Both the position numbers and the translations under genes were made by a program. DNA of 36,518 nt from JAIRQX01 sp031556255 (GTDB taxonomy: Bacteria; Chrysiogenota; Deferribacteres; Deferribacterales; JAISNW01), in the NCBI GenBank assembly GCA_031556255.1, contig JAVBTI010000165.1, positions 1-36,518 on the forward strand. Direction: 5' to 3'. The notes under the pieces are model-generated. The model searched no databases. It saw nothing but the letters and a program-made list of their open reading frames with translations, and was not told the origin of the DNA. Shown here piece by piece: positions 1-7,152 of the stretch (the stretch's first letter is position 1; each line of letters starts with the position of its first letter).

Positions 1-1
1 T

Positions 2-274
2 GTCACGGACATAAAATATGACAGTGACGGTATAAAGGCCGTGTTTTCAGACCTTTTCAGCCATTTTGACAGAGACGACGGCAAACCGGTCGCCCTGCTC
101 TGCCTGAACGCCGGTAACGGCCTTATAAAACTTATGGCTGAAACGAATTGCTCGAACGGAGCGGCTTTTGACATACTGTATATTCTGGGAACTCTTATGG
201 CGCACAGGAAGGTTGGCGAGGGGGAATTTACCCTTATTAACGATTCCATCCGTTCGCTTATTGAAAAGATATGA
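2..274 (+). CDS. C-terminal end of an unknown protein (5' partial)
   Basis: The frame is open from the left edge of the window to a TGA at 272-274, so this is the last 90 or so codons of a gene that begins outside. A GTG at position 41 could be read as a start, but the codons before it are also sense and encode similar charged residues, so a truncated gene is the simpler reading. The visible part is soluble-looking, with no membrane segment, and ends in the residues SIRSLIEKI. I do not recognise a domain. The gene is followed by 259 bp without a gene. Function is unknown. Confidence 0.55.
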   Translation, partial: VTDIKYDSDGIKAVFSDLFSHFDRDDGKPVALLCLNAGNGLIKLMAETNCSNGAAFDILYILGTLMAHRKVGEGEFTLINDSIRSLIEKI

Positions 275-381
275 TGATTTAACAGGGGGCTGTCTTACCC
301 CACAAACGCCACAACAGCGAACTATAACAAACTTATCGCCACTCGGAGGAAACAGCCGTTTATTAAAAATGTTGCCGACTA

Positions 382-427
382 TTTCGTCTGGCCGCCCCCT
401 GTAGGTGACGAAAGGGGGATGAGGCGG
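382..427 (+). other. Overlapping inverted repeats in intergenic region
   Basis: Two stems compete here. TTTCGTC (382-388) is complementary to GACGAAA (407-413), and CCCCCT (395-400) is complementary to AGGGGG (413-418). GGCGG at 423-427 can also pair with CCGCC at 392-396. No run of T follows, so this is not a standard terminator. It lies between the partial first gene and the promoter proposed for the CorC-like gene. It could be an RNA switch, a transcript end or chance; I do not match it to a known RNA family. Confidence 0.3.
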
Positions 428-472
428 TGCACTTCTTGTGTCCTTCCCTTTGCCGTCCGCTTTTATTAAAAT

Positions 473-502
473 TTGACAATCAGCGTATTCCTGTGATATC
501 TT
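473..502 (+). promoter_or_regulatory. Sigma-70 type promoter of the CorC-like gene
   Basis: A consensus -35 box TTGACA (473-478) is followed after 18 bp by TATCTT (497-502), which matches four of six -10 positions. It lies about 30 bp upstream of the start codon of the CorC-like gene, leaving a short leader with an AAAGG ribosome site. Confidence 0.5.
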
Positions 503-533
503 ACAACAACATTTTAACTGAAAGGCCTGTGTC

Positions 534-1832
534 ATGGGCCGGGAGTTTTTTCTTTTGGATGGCAGTCTTGGCATTCCCCTATCGTTACTGATTCTAGGTA
601 TTTTTTCATTAAGTTTTTTCACAGCTTCAAAAACGTCTTTAACAACCCTTGGTGATATGGGTATAAGGCAACTTATGGCCTCCCGCGAACGCGGAGCGGA
701 TATTTTCCGTCTCTGGCTTGACCATTCCTCCAGGCTTTTGAACACCATACTGTTCTGCAAAATAGTTTTGGTTGTCATCATATCCGTTGACAGCGCTGCC
801 CTTGCCGTGAAGCACTTTCCCCGCGTTCCCCCTGCTCTGCCGGTGGCGGTGATAATCGCTTTGATTGTGATTTTTGCTGAAGTACTGCCGAAAGCGGTGG
901 CGAAGCAGATAGCCGCGGCGGTCGTGCTGCCGAATCTGTATATCCTCAGAATATTATATTATATCTGTTACCCTGTGACATCTGTAATGCAGGCGCTTGC
1001 GGCCATGGCTGCCGGGGCGTCCGGCGGCAGCGACGGAGCGAAACGTACCCTGACGGAAGACGAGCTTGAGTACCTCATAGATGTGAGCGAAGAGCAGGGG
1101 GTTCTGGAAGAGCAGAAACAGCAGATGCTGGCCAATATTTTCGATATTTCCGATATATACGTCAAATCTGTGATGGTGCCGCGCACTGAGATGGTGGCTG
1201 TGCCGCACGATATTGATAAAGATGAACTGGTAAAACTCATACAGGAAACGGAATACTCCCGTCTGCCGGTCTATGAGGACACCCTGGACAGGATTGTGGG
1301 TATCCTTTATACTAAACAGATGATTAAGATGATGGGCAGGCAGTGGGATGTGAAAGAGCTGATGTCCACGATGCACAGCGCCATTTTTGTGCCGGAGACG
1401 AAAAAGATAGACGATATGTTGAAGGAGTTTCAGCGGGCGCGCCAGCAGATGGCGGTGGTGGTGGACGAATACGGCGGCGTGGCCGGGATTGTCACAATGG
1501 AGGATGTGTTGGAGGAGATTGTCGGCGATATATGGGACGAATATGATGATGAGCCGGAAGAGGAGGATATCAAAAAAATATCAGACGCGGAGTACAGTAT
1601 AGATGCCCGTACGAATATTGACGACCTCTGTGAATATTTCGACATGGAGCGCACGGAGGATATGTCTGAATATGACACGGTGGGCGGATTGATTTACGAT
1701 ATTGCCGGCGCCATACCTTCCGTTGGCAACACATTTCGCTGGCGCGGTTTTACCATAAAGATCCTCAGCATGGAGGACAATAAAATCCAGCGTGTTGATT
1801 TTATCAAAGAGAAAGAAAAGCTTCAGGAGTGA
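534..1832 (+). CDS. HlyC/CorC family CNNM-CBS membrane protein
   Basis: The 432-residue protein has the domain order of the CorC/HlyC (UPF0053, CNNM) family. An N-terminal DUF21 region has hydrophobic segments at roughly residues 10-32, 70-92 and 100-120 and contains AEVLPK, the family's conserved acidic-Pro-Lys motif. A CBS pair follows, with VMVPRTEM near 213 and the acidic VVVDEYGGVAGIVTMEDVLE near 310. A C-terminal CorC_HlyC domain covers about 350-430. Family members sit in the inner membrane, and several are linked to Mg2+/Co2+ export or resistance. ATG 534 is chosen because AAAGG lies about 8 bp before it and a promoter is placed just upstream. The substrate is not determined by the sequence. 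The gene appears monocistronic; the next gene converges on it. Confidence 0.9.
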   Translation: MGREFFLLDGSLGIPLSLLILGIFSLSFFTASKTSLTTLGDMGIRQLMASRERGADIFRLWLDHSSRLLNTILFCKIVLVVIISVDSAALAVKHFPRVPPALPVAVIIALIVIFAEVLPKAVAKQIAAAVVLPNLYILRILYYICYPVTSVMQALAAMAAGASGGSDGAKRTLTEDELEYLIDVSEEQGVLEEQKQQMLANIFDISDIYVKSVMVPRTEMVAVPHDIDKDELVKLIQETEYSRLPVYEDTLDRIVGILYTKQMIKMMGRQWDVKELMSTMHSAIFVPETKKIDDMLKEFQRARQQMAVVVDEYGGVAGIVTMEDVLEEIVGDIWDEYDDEPEEEDIKKISDAEYSIDARTNIDDLCEYFDMERTEDMSEYDTVGGLIYDIAGAIPSVGNTFRWRGFTIKILSMEDNKIQRVDFIKEKEKLQE

Positions 1833-1847
1833 CGGAAAACACGGAAG

Positions 1848-2246
1848 TTATTTTCCGCCGCCTGAGGCGATTAGGTAATAGTCGTGCAGCATGGACAGGT
1901 ACTCCTGCGGCTTCACATCCAGCAGGAGCGATTTATTCTTGCTGATATATTCCCATATCTCCTGCAGTTTTGAACGCATATCATCCACGCCCGAGTCATA
2001 CAGGGCGTTCATCTTCCCGCGCACCACGCTTATGGTATGATCACCAAGCTTGCTGAGCAGGACGCTTTTGTCGTCGGCGCTCAGGGATGTGTCGGTGCTG
2101 ATCTCCTTTGCCAGCGAGACAATACTGTCAGGGTCATTTGCACGGTTGATTTTGCTTTCATAAAGTGAAAATCCGGAACATCCGGCCAGAAAGGCAACCA
2201 GGAGTAAAAACAATGCAGATTTTGTTGATAAATGTAAATTTTTCAT
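1848..2246 (-). CDS. Small lipoprotein of unknown function
   Basis: The 132-residue product starts with a lysine-containing n-region and a hydrophobic stretch ending in the lipobox LAGC, so Cys23 should be lipidated and the protein anchored in the envelope. The mature part is mostly helical and charged, with no domain I recognise; it ends in a Ser-Gly-Gly-Gly-Lys tail. The start ATG has AAAGGCGG about 6 bp upstream. A minus-strand promoter is visible at 2261-2289. The gene ends 15 bp from the convergent CorC-like gene and is divergent from the TPR-like gene. Lipoprotein identity is confident; function is unknown. Confidence 0.8.
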   Translation of the reverse strand: MKNLHLSTKSALFLLLVAFLAGCSGFSLYESKINRANDPDSIVSLAKEISTDTSLSADDKSVLLSKLGDHTISVVRGKMNALYDSGVDDMRSKLQEIWEYISKNKSLLLDVKPQEYLSMLHDYYLIASGGGK

Positions 2247-2260
2247 GTATTACCGCCTTT

Positions 2261-2289
2261 ATTATCCAACGATATGAAAGTTTTTACAA
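2261..2289 (-). promoter_or_regulatory. Promoter of the small lipoprotein gene
   Basis: Read on the minus strand, TTGTAA (complement of 2284-2289) is separated by 17 bp from GATAAT (complement of 2261-2266), a five-of-six -10 box. It lies 15 bp before the lipoprotein start. Confidence 0.5.
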
Positions 2290-2297
2290 CAAAATCA

Positions 2298-2326
2298 TTG
2301 CTTTTTAAAGTCATATTTAATATAAA
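2298..2326 (+). promoter_or_regulatory. Promoter of the TPR-like gene
   Basis: TTGCTT (2298-2303) and TATAAA (2321-2326) are separated by 17 bp. This would give a leader of roughly 60 nt before the ATG at 2396. It is back to back with the lipoprotein promoter on the other strand. Confidence 0.45.
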
Positions 2327-2395
2327 AACACAGGCAGCGGCTTTTTATTGCCTACTTGTTTATTGTCAATTCGAGGCAATCGAGAGAGGAGAAAG

Positions 2396-2734
2396 ATGTC
2401 TTTGAAACCTGAGAATGCCGATTTGAAATGGAAGCAGCAATTGGAAGAGGTTGTCAGTCTCGCACAGACAGATCAGTTCGCTGCCGCTGTTATGGCTGAA
2501 GAAATGCTGCCTTCCACGGAATCTACTTATGGAGCTGCCAGTAAGGAGTCCATGACATTGCATCATCAGCTCGGGATATTGACAATGCTTTTAGAGCGGT
2601 ATGATGAAGCGGAAGAGCACTTTCTGAAGGCAATGGAAACGGCGGAATCACTGCCCGACGCGGCGATCGTGGAGTTCGCCGATATAGCCAGGCATCTCAC
2701 GCTTCTCTACGAAGCGAAGGCGAGGATGAGGTGA
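2396..2734 (+). CDS. Small TPR-like protein
   Basis: The 112-residue soluble protein has one clear tetratricopeptide-like helix pair around residues 50-85 (LGILTMLLERYDEAEEHF followed by LKAMETA) and a second, weaker one after it. A single TPR pair is short for this fold, so the protein may pair with a partner or be a relic of a longer repeat protein. The ATG at 2396 is preferred over an earlier possible start at 2348 because GAGGAG ends 4 bp before it and the extra N-terminal residues look non-coding. No signal peptide is visible. The gene lies alone between a divergent lipoprotein gene and a convergent unknown gene. Its partner and role are unknown. Confidence 0.7.
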   Translation: MSLKPENADLKWKQQLEEVVSLAQTDQFAAAVMAEEMLPSTESTYGAASKESMTLHHQLGILTMLLERYDEAEEHFLKAMETAESLPDAAIVEFADIARHLTLLYEAKARMR

Positions 2735-2770
2735 CGTGCAGTCTAAGGCGGATTACAAATCAGCCAGTGG

Positions 2771-3943
2771 TTATTTCATGTGTATCTCAATAGGCGTGAG
2801 TTCGTTCACTTTCAACACCATATTCAGCAGGTTAAACTGAGCCGGGTCGTTCATATCCCGGAAAGGTACCGGTTCCGCCGGGTTTATCACCAGCACTAGC
2901 GATTTGGGGTTGTCGAGAAAAACAAGAGCCGCATCGGATAAAGCTCTCTTCTCGTCTATATCCGACAAAACCACGGGCAGATCGCTCTGCAGCCATTTTT
3001 TCATAAAAAGTTTCACATCAAAGCCTGCCAGGTTCTGCGCGGATACCATTAAAGCGTTCACGAAAGAGTGGTCTTCATAACTGAATTCGGATTTTTTTAT
3101 TTCAGTTGTGCTTAAAATCACGTCCGGTGCGGAATACCCGTCCCTGACCGCCTGTACAATCATATCTGCATCAAAATTATGCAGTTCATGGCTGGCATTC
3201 AAGGTGAACAGATTTTCAAAGACAATATCCTTATAGTTCTCTTTGTATATTCCGGTTGATTTATCGTATTCCCGGATATATGTGAGGCTTTTCATGATAT
3301 AGGTGTTACGTGACAGTTCTATGGAAGAATTATCGGAAATATGAAATATTGCGTTGCTGATATCCACATGCAGATTTCCGGGGGTTTGGCCGGCTTTCAG
3401 CGGCCCTGTCCATATGAAATGCTCCATATCTATCGTCAATGTGGGCTGGCTGTAACGAAGCCCGCTAACCTCGCAGCTTTCCATGTCAAAGGGGCTTGAT
3501 AGCCAGGTGGGGAAGAAAGTATAGTCTGCCGCCCCTTTTGTGTTTGTGAGGAAACGGATGAACGATTCCGGGCTGAACTTTTTCAGCGTGAGTTCGTTTA
3601 TCGTCATGACGCCGCTGTATTTGTTGGCTGTTTTATATGTGATGCCGTATAGATATGCATCGTGTAAATCCAAGAATTTGGTGTCTGTGAAGGAGGCATT
3701 GTCAATAGCGACAGTTCCCCTGTCGCCATGGAAGGTTATAAGAATGTCACTGACGGTAACTACATCAGTGGCCGGATTGTAGCTTATCCGGCCGTAGTCG
3801 ATATTGTCAACCGTCTCTACCGCTTTCACAATTGTACGGATACCTCTGTGGATACCGTTGCTCCGGTACAGGAAAAGCGCTGCAACGCCCGCTGCCAGAA
3901 GGAAGACTGCCAGAGAAATTATCACTGCGAAACGTCTGTTCAT
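2771..3943 (-). CDS. Membrane-anchored periplasmic protein of unknown function
   Basis: The product has about 390 residues. It starts MNRRFAVIISL and has a single hydrophobic anchor at roughly residues 5-27, with basic residues before it, so the bulk should face the periplasm. The rest is rich in beta-type alternation and in phrases such as VDNIDYGRISYNPATDVVTV, which recall the N-terminal parts of AsmA/YdgA/DUF748-like proteins, but I cannot assign a family. I place the start at the ATG at 3943 rather than a GTG at 3952, because GAGGTG (which includes that GTG) sits 6 bp upstream as a ribosome site. It converges with the TPR-like gene and is divergent from the barrel gene at 4136. Confidence 0.75.
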   Translation of the reverse strand: MNRRFAVIISLAVFLLAAGVAALFLYRSNGIHRGIRTIVKAVETVDNIDYGRISYNPATDVVTVSDILITFHGDRGTVAIDNASFTDTKFLDLHDAYLYGITYKTANKYSGVMTINELTLKKFSPESFIRFLTNTKGAADYTFFPTWLSSPFDMESCEVSGLRYSQPTLTIDMEHFIWTGPLKAGQTPGNLHVDISNAIFHISDNSSIELSRNTYIMKSLTYIREYDKSTGIYKENYKDIVFENLFTLNASHELHNFDADMIVQAVRDGYSAPDVILSTTEIKKSEFSYEDHSFVNALMVSAQNLAGFDVKLFMKKWLQSDLPVVLSDIDEKRALSDAALVFLDNPKSLVLVINPAEPVPFRDMNDPAQFNLLNMVLKVNELTPIEIHMK

Positions 3944-4135
3944 ATCCGGCACCTCGAATTCGCTGACGTGGGGCGGACCTCACTAAATATTGCGGTCCCG
4001 ATATTTAATAAAATCTAACACAACATAATGTTATTTATGTTTGTGAAATAGTCAAGATATTTAAGCCTGGTTTTTGTGGCAAAACGTCAATTAACCCGGT
4101 TGCTTTATTGCCGGCGCGTGTTACATTTTAATAGT

Positions 4136-4255
4136 ATGTATAGACGGATAATACTGTTGCTCTGATGTTTATTTGTCTTTGCCGCAAGCGCGCTGTCCGG
4201 GGAAGAGGGGGGCGAAAAGCTTTCGTTCTTTGATCCCACGGACGATTATTTCGAT
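4136..4255 (+). pseudogene. Signal-peptide segment of the barrel protein, broken by an in-frame TGA
   Basis: An ATG at 4136 opens the same frame as the barrel ORF at 4256. The codons read MYRRIILLL, then TGA at 4163-4165, then CLFVFAASALSGEEGG and on without another stop into the barrel protein. The combined peptide has a basic n-region, a hydrophobic core and an Ala-Ser-Ala cleavage-like motif, which is exactly what an outer-membrane protein needs. No ATG, GTG or TTG lies in frame between the TGA and 4256. No good ribosome site is visible before either ATG. This is either a nonsense mutation, a recoded UGA or a sequencing error. Confidence 0.6.
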
Positions 4256-5293
4256 ATGAGTGATTGGATTATTAATGCGCACGGCTTTGTACCTGTGCCC
4301 ATCATCATTACCGAACCGGCTTTGGGAGGGTTCGGAGGGGGGCTGGTGCCTGTGTTTATACAACCCAATAAACCGGTGGAAAGGGACGGCAAAATGTATC
4401 CGGTTCCTCCGGATGTTACCGCCGTGGCGGGAGTTTATACACTGAATGATTCCTGGTTTGCGGGCGGCGGGCGTTTCGGCAGCATTTCCAAGTACGGCCT
4501 CAGATATAAAGTGTTCGGCGGTTACGGCGACATAAATTTGAGCTATTACCATGATTTTGACAAGCTGGGAACGGAAGAGTTCAAGTTTAACATAGAAGCT
4601 GTTCCTGTTTACGTATATCTGGGCAAACAGCTTCCTGACCCGAGGTTTGTGGTAGGTATTGATTATTTATATATAAAATCGGAACTCACTCCTAAAAATA
4701 ATAAATCCCTTATTCCCGGTTCGTGGGACAAAGCTTACGACGCGCAGGTTTCCATGCTCGGCGCCGTTGCGGAGTTCGACAGCCGGGATAATTCCTTCAC
4801 GCCCAACAGGGGGATAAAGACCTATCTGGACTTTAAATGGAGTTCCCAGGCGTTCGGCAGCGATTATAATTATGAAGAACTGGAAGGGGCTTTTTACTGG
4901 TACATTCCAGTCATAAACCGCTGGGTAAGCGGGCTCAGGCTGGATATGCAGCAGGTGTTCGGAAAAGCGCCGTTTTTTATCAAACCATTCATTGATATGC
5001 GCGGCATTCCCGCGGCGCGCTATCAGGGCAATACCACCGCGCTTGTTGAGCTTGAAGAGCGTTTTGATTTCGGTGATACGAAACGGTGGAGCGCGGTGGT
5101 CTTTGGCGGAGCGGGCAAAGGGTTCGACGAATATGACGAGTTTTCTGACGCCGAATGGGCCTATAGTTACGGTATAGGCGCCAGGTATCTGCTGGCCAGA
5201 AAGCTGAACCTCCGTGCCGGGGTTGATATAGCCATGGGGCCGGAAGGTTTTACCTATTATATAATATTCGGCACAGGCTGGATGCGTCAGTAG
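4256..5293 (+). CDS. BamA/TamA-like outer membrane beta-barrel protein
   Basis: The 345-residue open part resembles the POTRA-less surface-antigen (Omp85 barrel) proteins. It carries a VPVPIIITEPALG phrase near the start, then repeated amphipathic strands ending in aromatic residues. It has VAEFDSRDNSFTPNRG, the typical 'D-R-x-x-x-x-P-x-x-G' barrel motif, and a final strand GFTYYIIFGTGW. These proteins are integral to the outer membrane. The ATG at 4256 lacks a signal peptide and a ribosome site and starts inside a conserved acidic stretch, so the true N-terminus probably lies at 4136, beyond an in-frame TGA. If the TGA is real, the gene may be inactive. The barrel itself is otherwise intact, without frameshifts. 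Substrate or role is unknown. Confidence 0.75.
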   Translation: MSDWIINAHGFVPVPIIITEPALGGFGGGLVPVFIQPNKPVERDGKMYPVPPDVTAVAGVYTLNDSWFAGGGRFGSISKYGLRYKVFGGYGDINLSYYHDFDKLGTEEFKFNIEAVPVYVYLGKQLPDPRFVVGIDYLYIKSELTPKNNKSLIPGSWDKAYDAQVSMLGAVAEFDSRDNSFTPNRGIKTYLDFKWSSQAFGSDYNYEELEGAFYWYIPVINRWVSGLRLDMQQVFGKAPFFIKPFIDMRGIPAARYQGNTTALVELEERFDFGDTKRWSAVVFGGAGKGFDEYDEFSDAEWAYSYGIGARYLLARKLNLRAGVDIAMGPEGFTYYIIFGTGWMRQ

Positions 5294-5324
5294 ACGGCTT
5301 CACTATTTTCGCAATAAAAAATCA

Positions 5325-5353
5325 TTGGTTTCCGGCCGCCTTTAATGTATATT
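5325..5353 (+). promoter_or_regulatory. Possible promoter of the lipoprotein gene at 5379
   Basis: TTGGTT (5325-5330) and TATATT (5348-5353) are separated by 17 bp. The -10 is good, the -35 weak. The site ends 25 bp before the ATG at 5379. Confidence 0.35.
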
Positions 5354-5378
5354 GCGTGAACAGAAAGGGGGGGGTAAT

Positions 5379-5879
5379 ATGAAAAAATTCCTTTTGTTGA
5401 TATTGGCTGTATATATTTTCGGGTGCGCGCCGGCAGGCGGCAACCCTGCTGTCTCCAAAACCAATGGGTCTGCGGCGTCACCTCAAACTTATGAATTTCC
5501 GATTCAGATATTTAACTCATTGACAACATGCAGCGGCAACACCTGTGTATTTGCCGTTAAGGTGCAGATGTCCGAAAAAAAACTGACCAGACTGGTTTGT
5601 GATTTCCGTCCGCAGGGGCTGGATATTACGCCGATTATTATGGATACCTTTGAAAAGCCGCAGGCAGTCGTGGGGGACATAATACAGACGACGGTCAGTA
5701 AAACCTGCCGCACCACAGGAAAGCCTGATGCAATGACGATCAACTGCGGACGCGGTTCTTTCGCGTGGAGTACCCCTCTGGATATGTCAGATCCTGCAAT
5801 TGCCCAGCTTGTGTACCGTTCCATCAGCGATCAGATTATTTTTTCATGCTATGATACTTCGCAGTTCAAAACTGAGTAA
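5379..5879 (+). CDS. Lipoprotein of unknown function
   Basis: The 166-residue product begins MKKFLLLILAVYIFGCAPAG, a short lipoprotein signal with the lipobox IFGC and Cys16 as the lipidation site. The mature region has further cysteines, including CSGNTC, VCDF, KTC, INCG and FSC, so periplasmic disulfides are likely. No domain is recognised. ATG 5379 is chosen because a long G-rich ribosome site (GAAAGGGGGGGG) lies just before it; an earlier TTG at 5352 would put residues ahead of the signal. A promoter is proposed at 5325-5353, and a bidirectional terminator follows at 6006-6035. Function is unknown. Confidence 0.75.
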   Translation: MKKFLLLILAVYIFGCAPAGGNPAVSKTNGSAASPQTYEFPIQIFNSLTTCSGNTCVFAVKVQMSEKKLTRLVCDFRPQGLDITPIIMDTFEKPQAVVGDIIQTTVSKTCRTTGKPDAMTINCGRGSFAWSTPLDMSDPAIAQLVYRSISDQIIFSCYDTSQFKTE

Positions 5880-6005
5880 GGCTTAGATGGTAACGGTTGA
5901 TGCAGTAACATTGATGGAACTGAGTCTTTGCCGGCTGCAAAAATAATAATATTACCACCTGCAGGATTAACTCTTGCTGAATAATACCAAAAATATCTGA
6001 TGGAA

Positions 6006-6035
6006 AAAGCCCGTTCATTTCAATGAGCGGGCTTT
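6006..6035 (-). terminator. Bidirectional rho-independent terminator
   Basis: AAAGCCCGTTCATT (6006-6019) and AATGAGCGGGCTTT (6022-6035) form a 14-bp stem with one G-T pair. On the minus strand the stem ends in a run of T and stops the cold-shock transcript. On the plus strand it is followed by a weaker T/A-rich stretch and can stop the lipoprotein transcript. Confidence 0.8.
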
Positions 6036-6040
6036 AATAA

Positions 6041-6244
6041 TTAAGGCTTTGCGACGTTAACGGCCTGAAGCCCTTTTTCACCCTGGATAACTTCAAATTT
6101 AACCTGATCACCCTGTTTCAGAGTTTTATATCCGTCCATAGTGATAGCTGAATAATGGACAAAAATGTCGTTACCGCCTTCATCCGTGAGAAAGCCATAC
6201 CCCTTGGAGTTGTTAAACCATTTGACTGTCCCAATGCTGCCCAT
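6041..6244 (-). CDS. Cold shock protein (CspA family)
   Basis: The 67-residue protein is a single cold-shock domain of normal length. It has the RNP-1 motif KGYGFL and the RNP-2 motif DIFVHY, which bind single-stranded RNA and DNA, and the family opening GTVKWFN. Such proteins act as RNA chaperones in the cytoplasm. AAGAGGTG lies 6 bp before the ATG. The gene is monocistronic, with a terminator just after it. Its mRNA has an unusually long leader of about 180 nt starting at a perfect sigma-70 promoter, the arrangement known from E. coli cspA, where the leader controls mRNA stability and translation by temperature. Cold induction is inferred, not shown. Confidence 0.95.
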   Translation of the reverse strand: MGSIGTVKWFNNSKGYGFLTDEGGNDIFVHYSAITMDGYKTLKQGDQVKFEVIQGEKGLQAVNVAKP

Positions 6245-6289
6245 AAAGCACCTCTTAAAACAAAACTAACTTTTTTGATACAATTTGCG

Positions 6290-6327
6290 GCAAAAATATA
6301 GGAAACTGTTCTACCTTATATTTTTGC
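6290..6327 (-). promoter_or_regulatory. Stem-loop in the csp leader
   Basis: GCAAAAATATA (6290-6300) and TATATTTTTGC (6317-6327) form a perfect 11-bp inverted repeat around a 16-nt loop inside the csp leader. A second, 6-bp hairpin (TCACCG 6364-6369, CGGTGA 6375-6380) lies closer to the transcript start. No T-run follows the large stem on the minus strand, so it is more likely a regulatory structure than a terminator. Confidence 0.55.
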
Positions 6328-6432
6328 GAAAACATTAACTGAAAATATTATTTCAGATAACGCTCACCGCTTTCCGGTGAAAACCGATTTTTGCACGATA
6401 TTTGCCCTTTCGGACACCGCCGTGACAATCTG

Positions 6433-6461
6433 ATTATAACCGCTCGATTGAGATATGTCAA
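6433..6461 (-). promoter_or_regulatory. Consensus sigma-70 promoter of csp
   Basis: On the minus strand TTGACA (complement of 6456-6461) and TATAAT (complement of 6433-6438) are both perfect and separated by exactly 17 bp. Transcription should begin near 6426, about 180 nt before the csp ATG. Confidence 0.8.
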
Positions 6462-6475
6462 CAAACAACAGTTGA

Positions 6476-6491
6476 TTATGATTTATCATAA
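6476..6491. promoter_or_regulatory. Palindrome upstream of the csp -35 box
   Basis: TTATGAT (6476-6482) and ATCATAA (6485-6491) form a 7-2-7 inverted repeat that ends 15 bp from the csp -35 box. The place and symmetry fit an activator or repressor site, but no known regulator consensus is matched. Confidence 0.35.
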
Positions 6492-6681
6492 ATGAGGATA
6501 AATGGCTTAAAAAATATGGCTGGTAATTCCAAAATAGTAAAAAAATTTCCATTATGGATACAACAAAACCTGTTTGATCTGGTCTGTAACCTGTTAGGAG
6601 GATTATTAAGTACTTCACTTCAGAGTTTATTTCTGTGTATTTTTGGTGTATTTGTTATATTATCGTTGACTAAGGCGTGTG
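6492..6681. other. Intergenic, no supported gene
   Basis: An open frame on the plus strand starts at 6492, but it has no ribosome site and runs into the minus-strand gene at 6682 in a frame with poor coding character. I see no RNA gene or terminator in this stretch. Confidence 0.4.
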
Positions 6682-7152
6682 TTAAATATAAAGCACCATG
6701 CCGATACCGGTGGACCACAAGTTGGAGTCCGTCCATCCGCCACGGTGCCGGTATTTCTCCTCGTTAACTATGTATTGGATTCCGATATCGGAAATGTTGG
6801 TTGTGATATAAAACCATTTGATTTTCACGCCGAAAGTCAGCCCGCCGCGCAGGGCTGTTTGAGGATAGTAGGTCCGGCTCGGATAATCGTCGGAGTTATA
6901 TGCGAAAAACGACGTGTCCGTGGTGTATGTGGCGAACGCGCCTATTATGAAATATTTAAAAAACAGGCGGTCGACCCGGAAAGTGATCTGCCCGTTATTG
7001 CCTGTTTGTCCGAAGAGGAGGGTAAAAGGCTCTCTCCCCAGCCCTATATGGACATCCCCCTGGTATCCCCCCACGCCCACGGTCATATGTGTTGATGTTG
7101 CGTGCGCATGCAATGCGCTAGTCAACAGTAATATTGTAATTAACTTTTTCAT
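6682..7152 (-). CDS. Small envelope protein, probably an outer membrane barrel
   Basis: The 156-residue product has a cleavable signal peptide (MKKLITILLLTSALHAHA, cut near Ala-His-Ala). The mature part has alternating hydrophobic/polar strands rich in Tyr, Phe and Gly, ending in IGMVLYI, a strand-like C-terminus with an aromatic residue near the end. This fits a small six- to eight-stranded outer membrane barrel, though no family is recognised. Its start lies 35 bp inside the end of the upstream metallophosphoesterase gene, so the two are probably co-transcribed and translationally coupled. AGGAAGATGT lies just before the ATG. Function is unknown. Confidence 0.7.
   Translation of the reverse strand: MKKLITILLLTSALHAHATSTHMTVGVGGYQGDVHIGLGREPFTLLFGQTGNNGQITFRVDRLFFKYFIIGAFATYTTDTSFFAYNSDDYPSRTYYPQTALRGGLTFGVKIKWFYITTNISDIGIQYIVNEEKYRHRGGWTDSNLWSTGIGMVLYI

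Noticed and set aside
47..781. Long minus-strand open frame of 244 codons
   Set aside because: It overlaps the 5' part of the CorC-like gene and the partial first gene in antisense, has no domain, and a better-supported gene lies on the other strand.
4163..4165. TGA as a selenocysteine codon
   Set aside because: A selenocysteine inside the hydrophobic core of a signal peptide would be without precedent that I know of, and no convincing SECIS hairpin is seen right after it.
6492..6767. Possible small plus-strand membrane protein
   Set aside because: There is a hydrophobic stretch but no ribosome site, and the end overlaps a well-supported signal-peptide gene on the minus strand.
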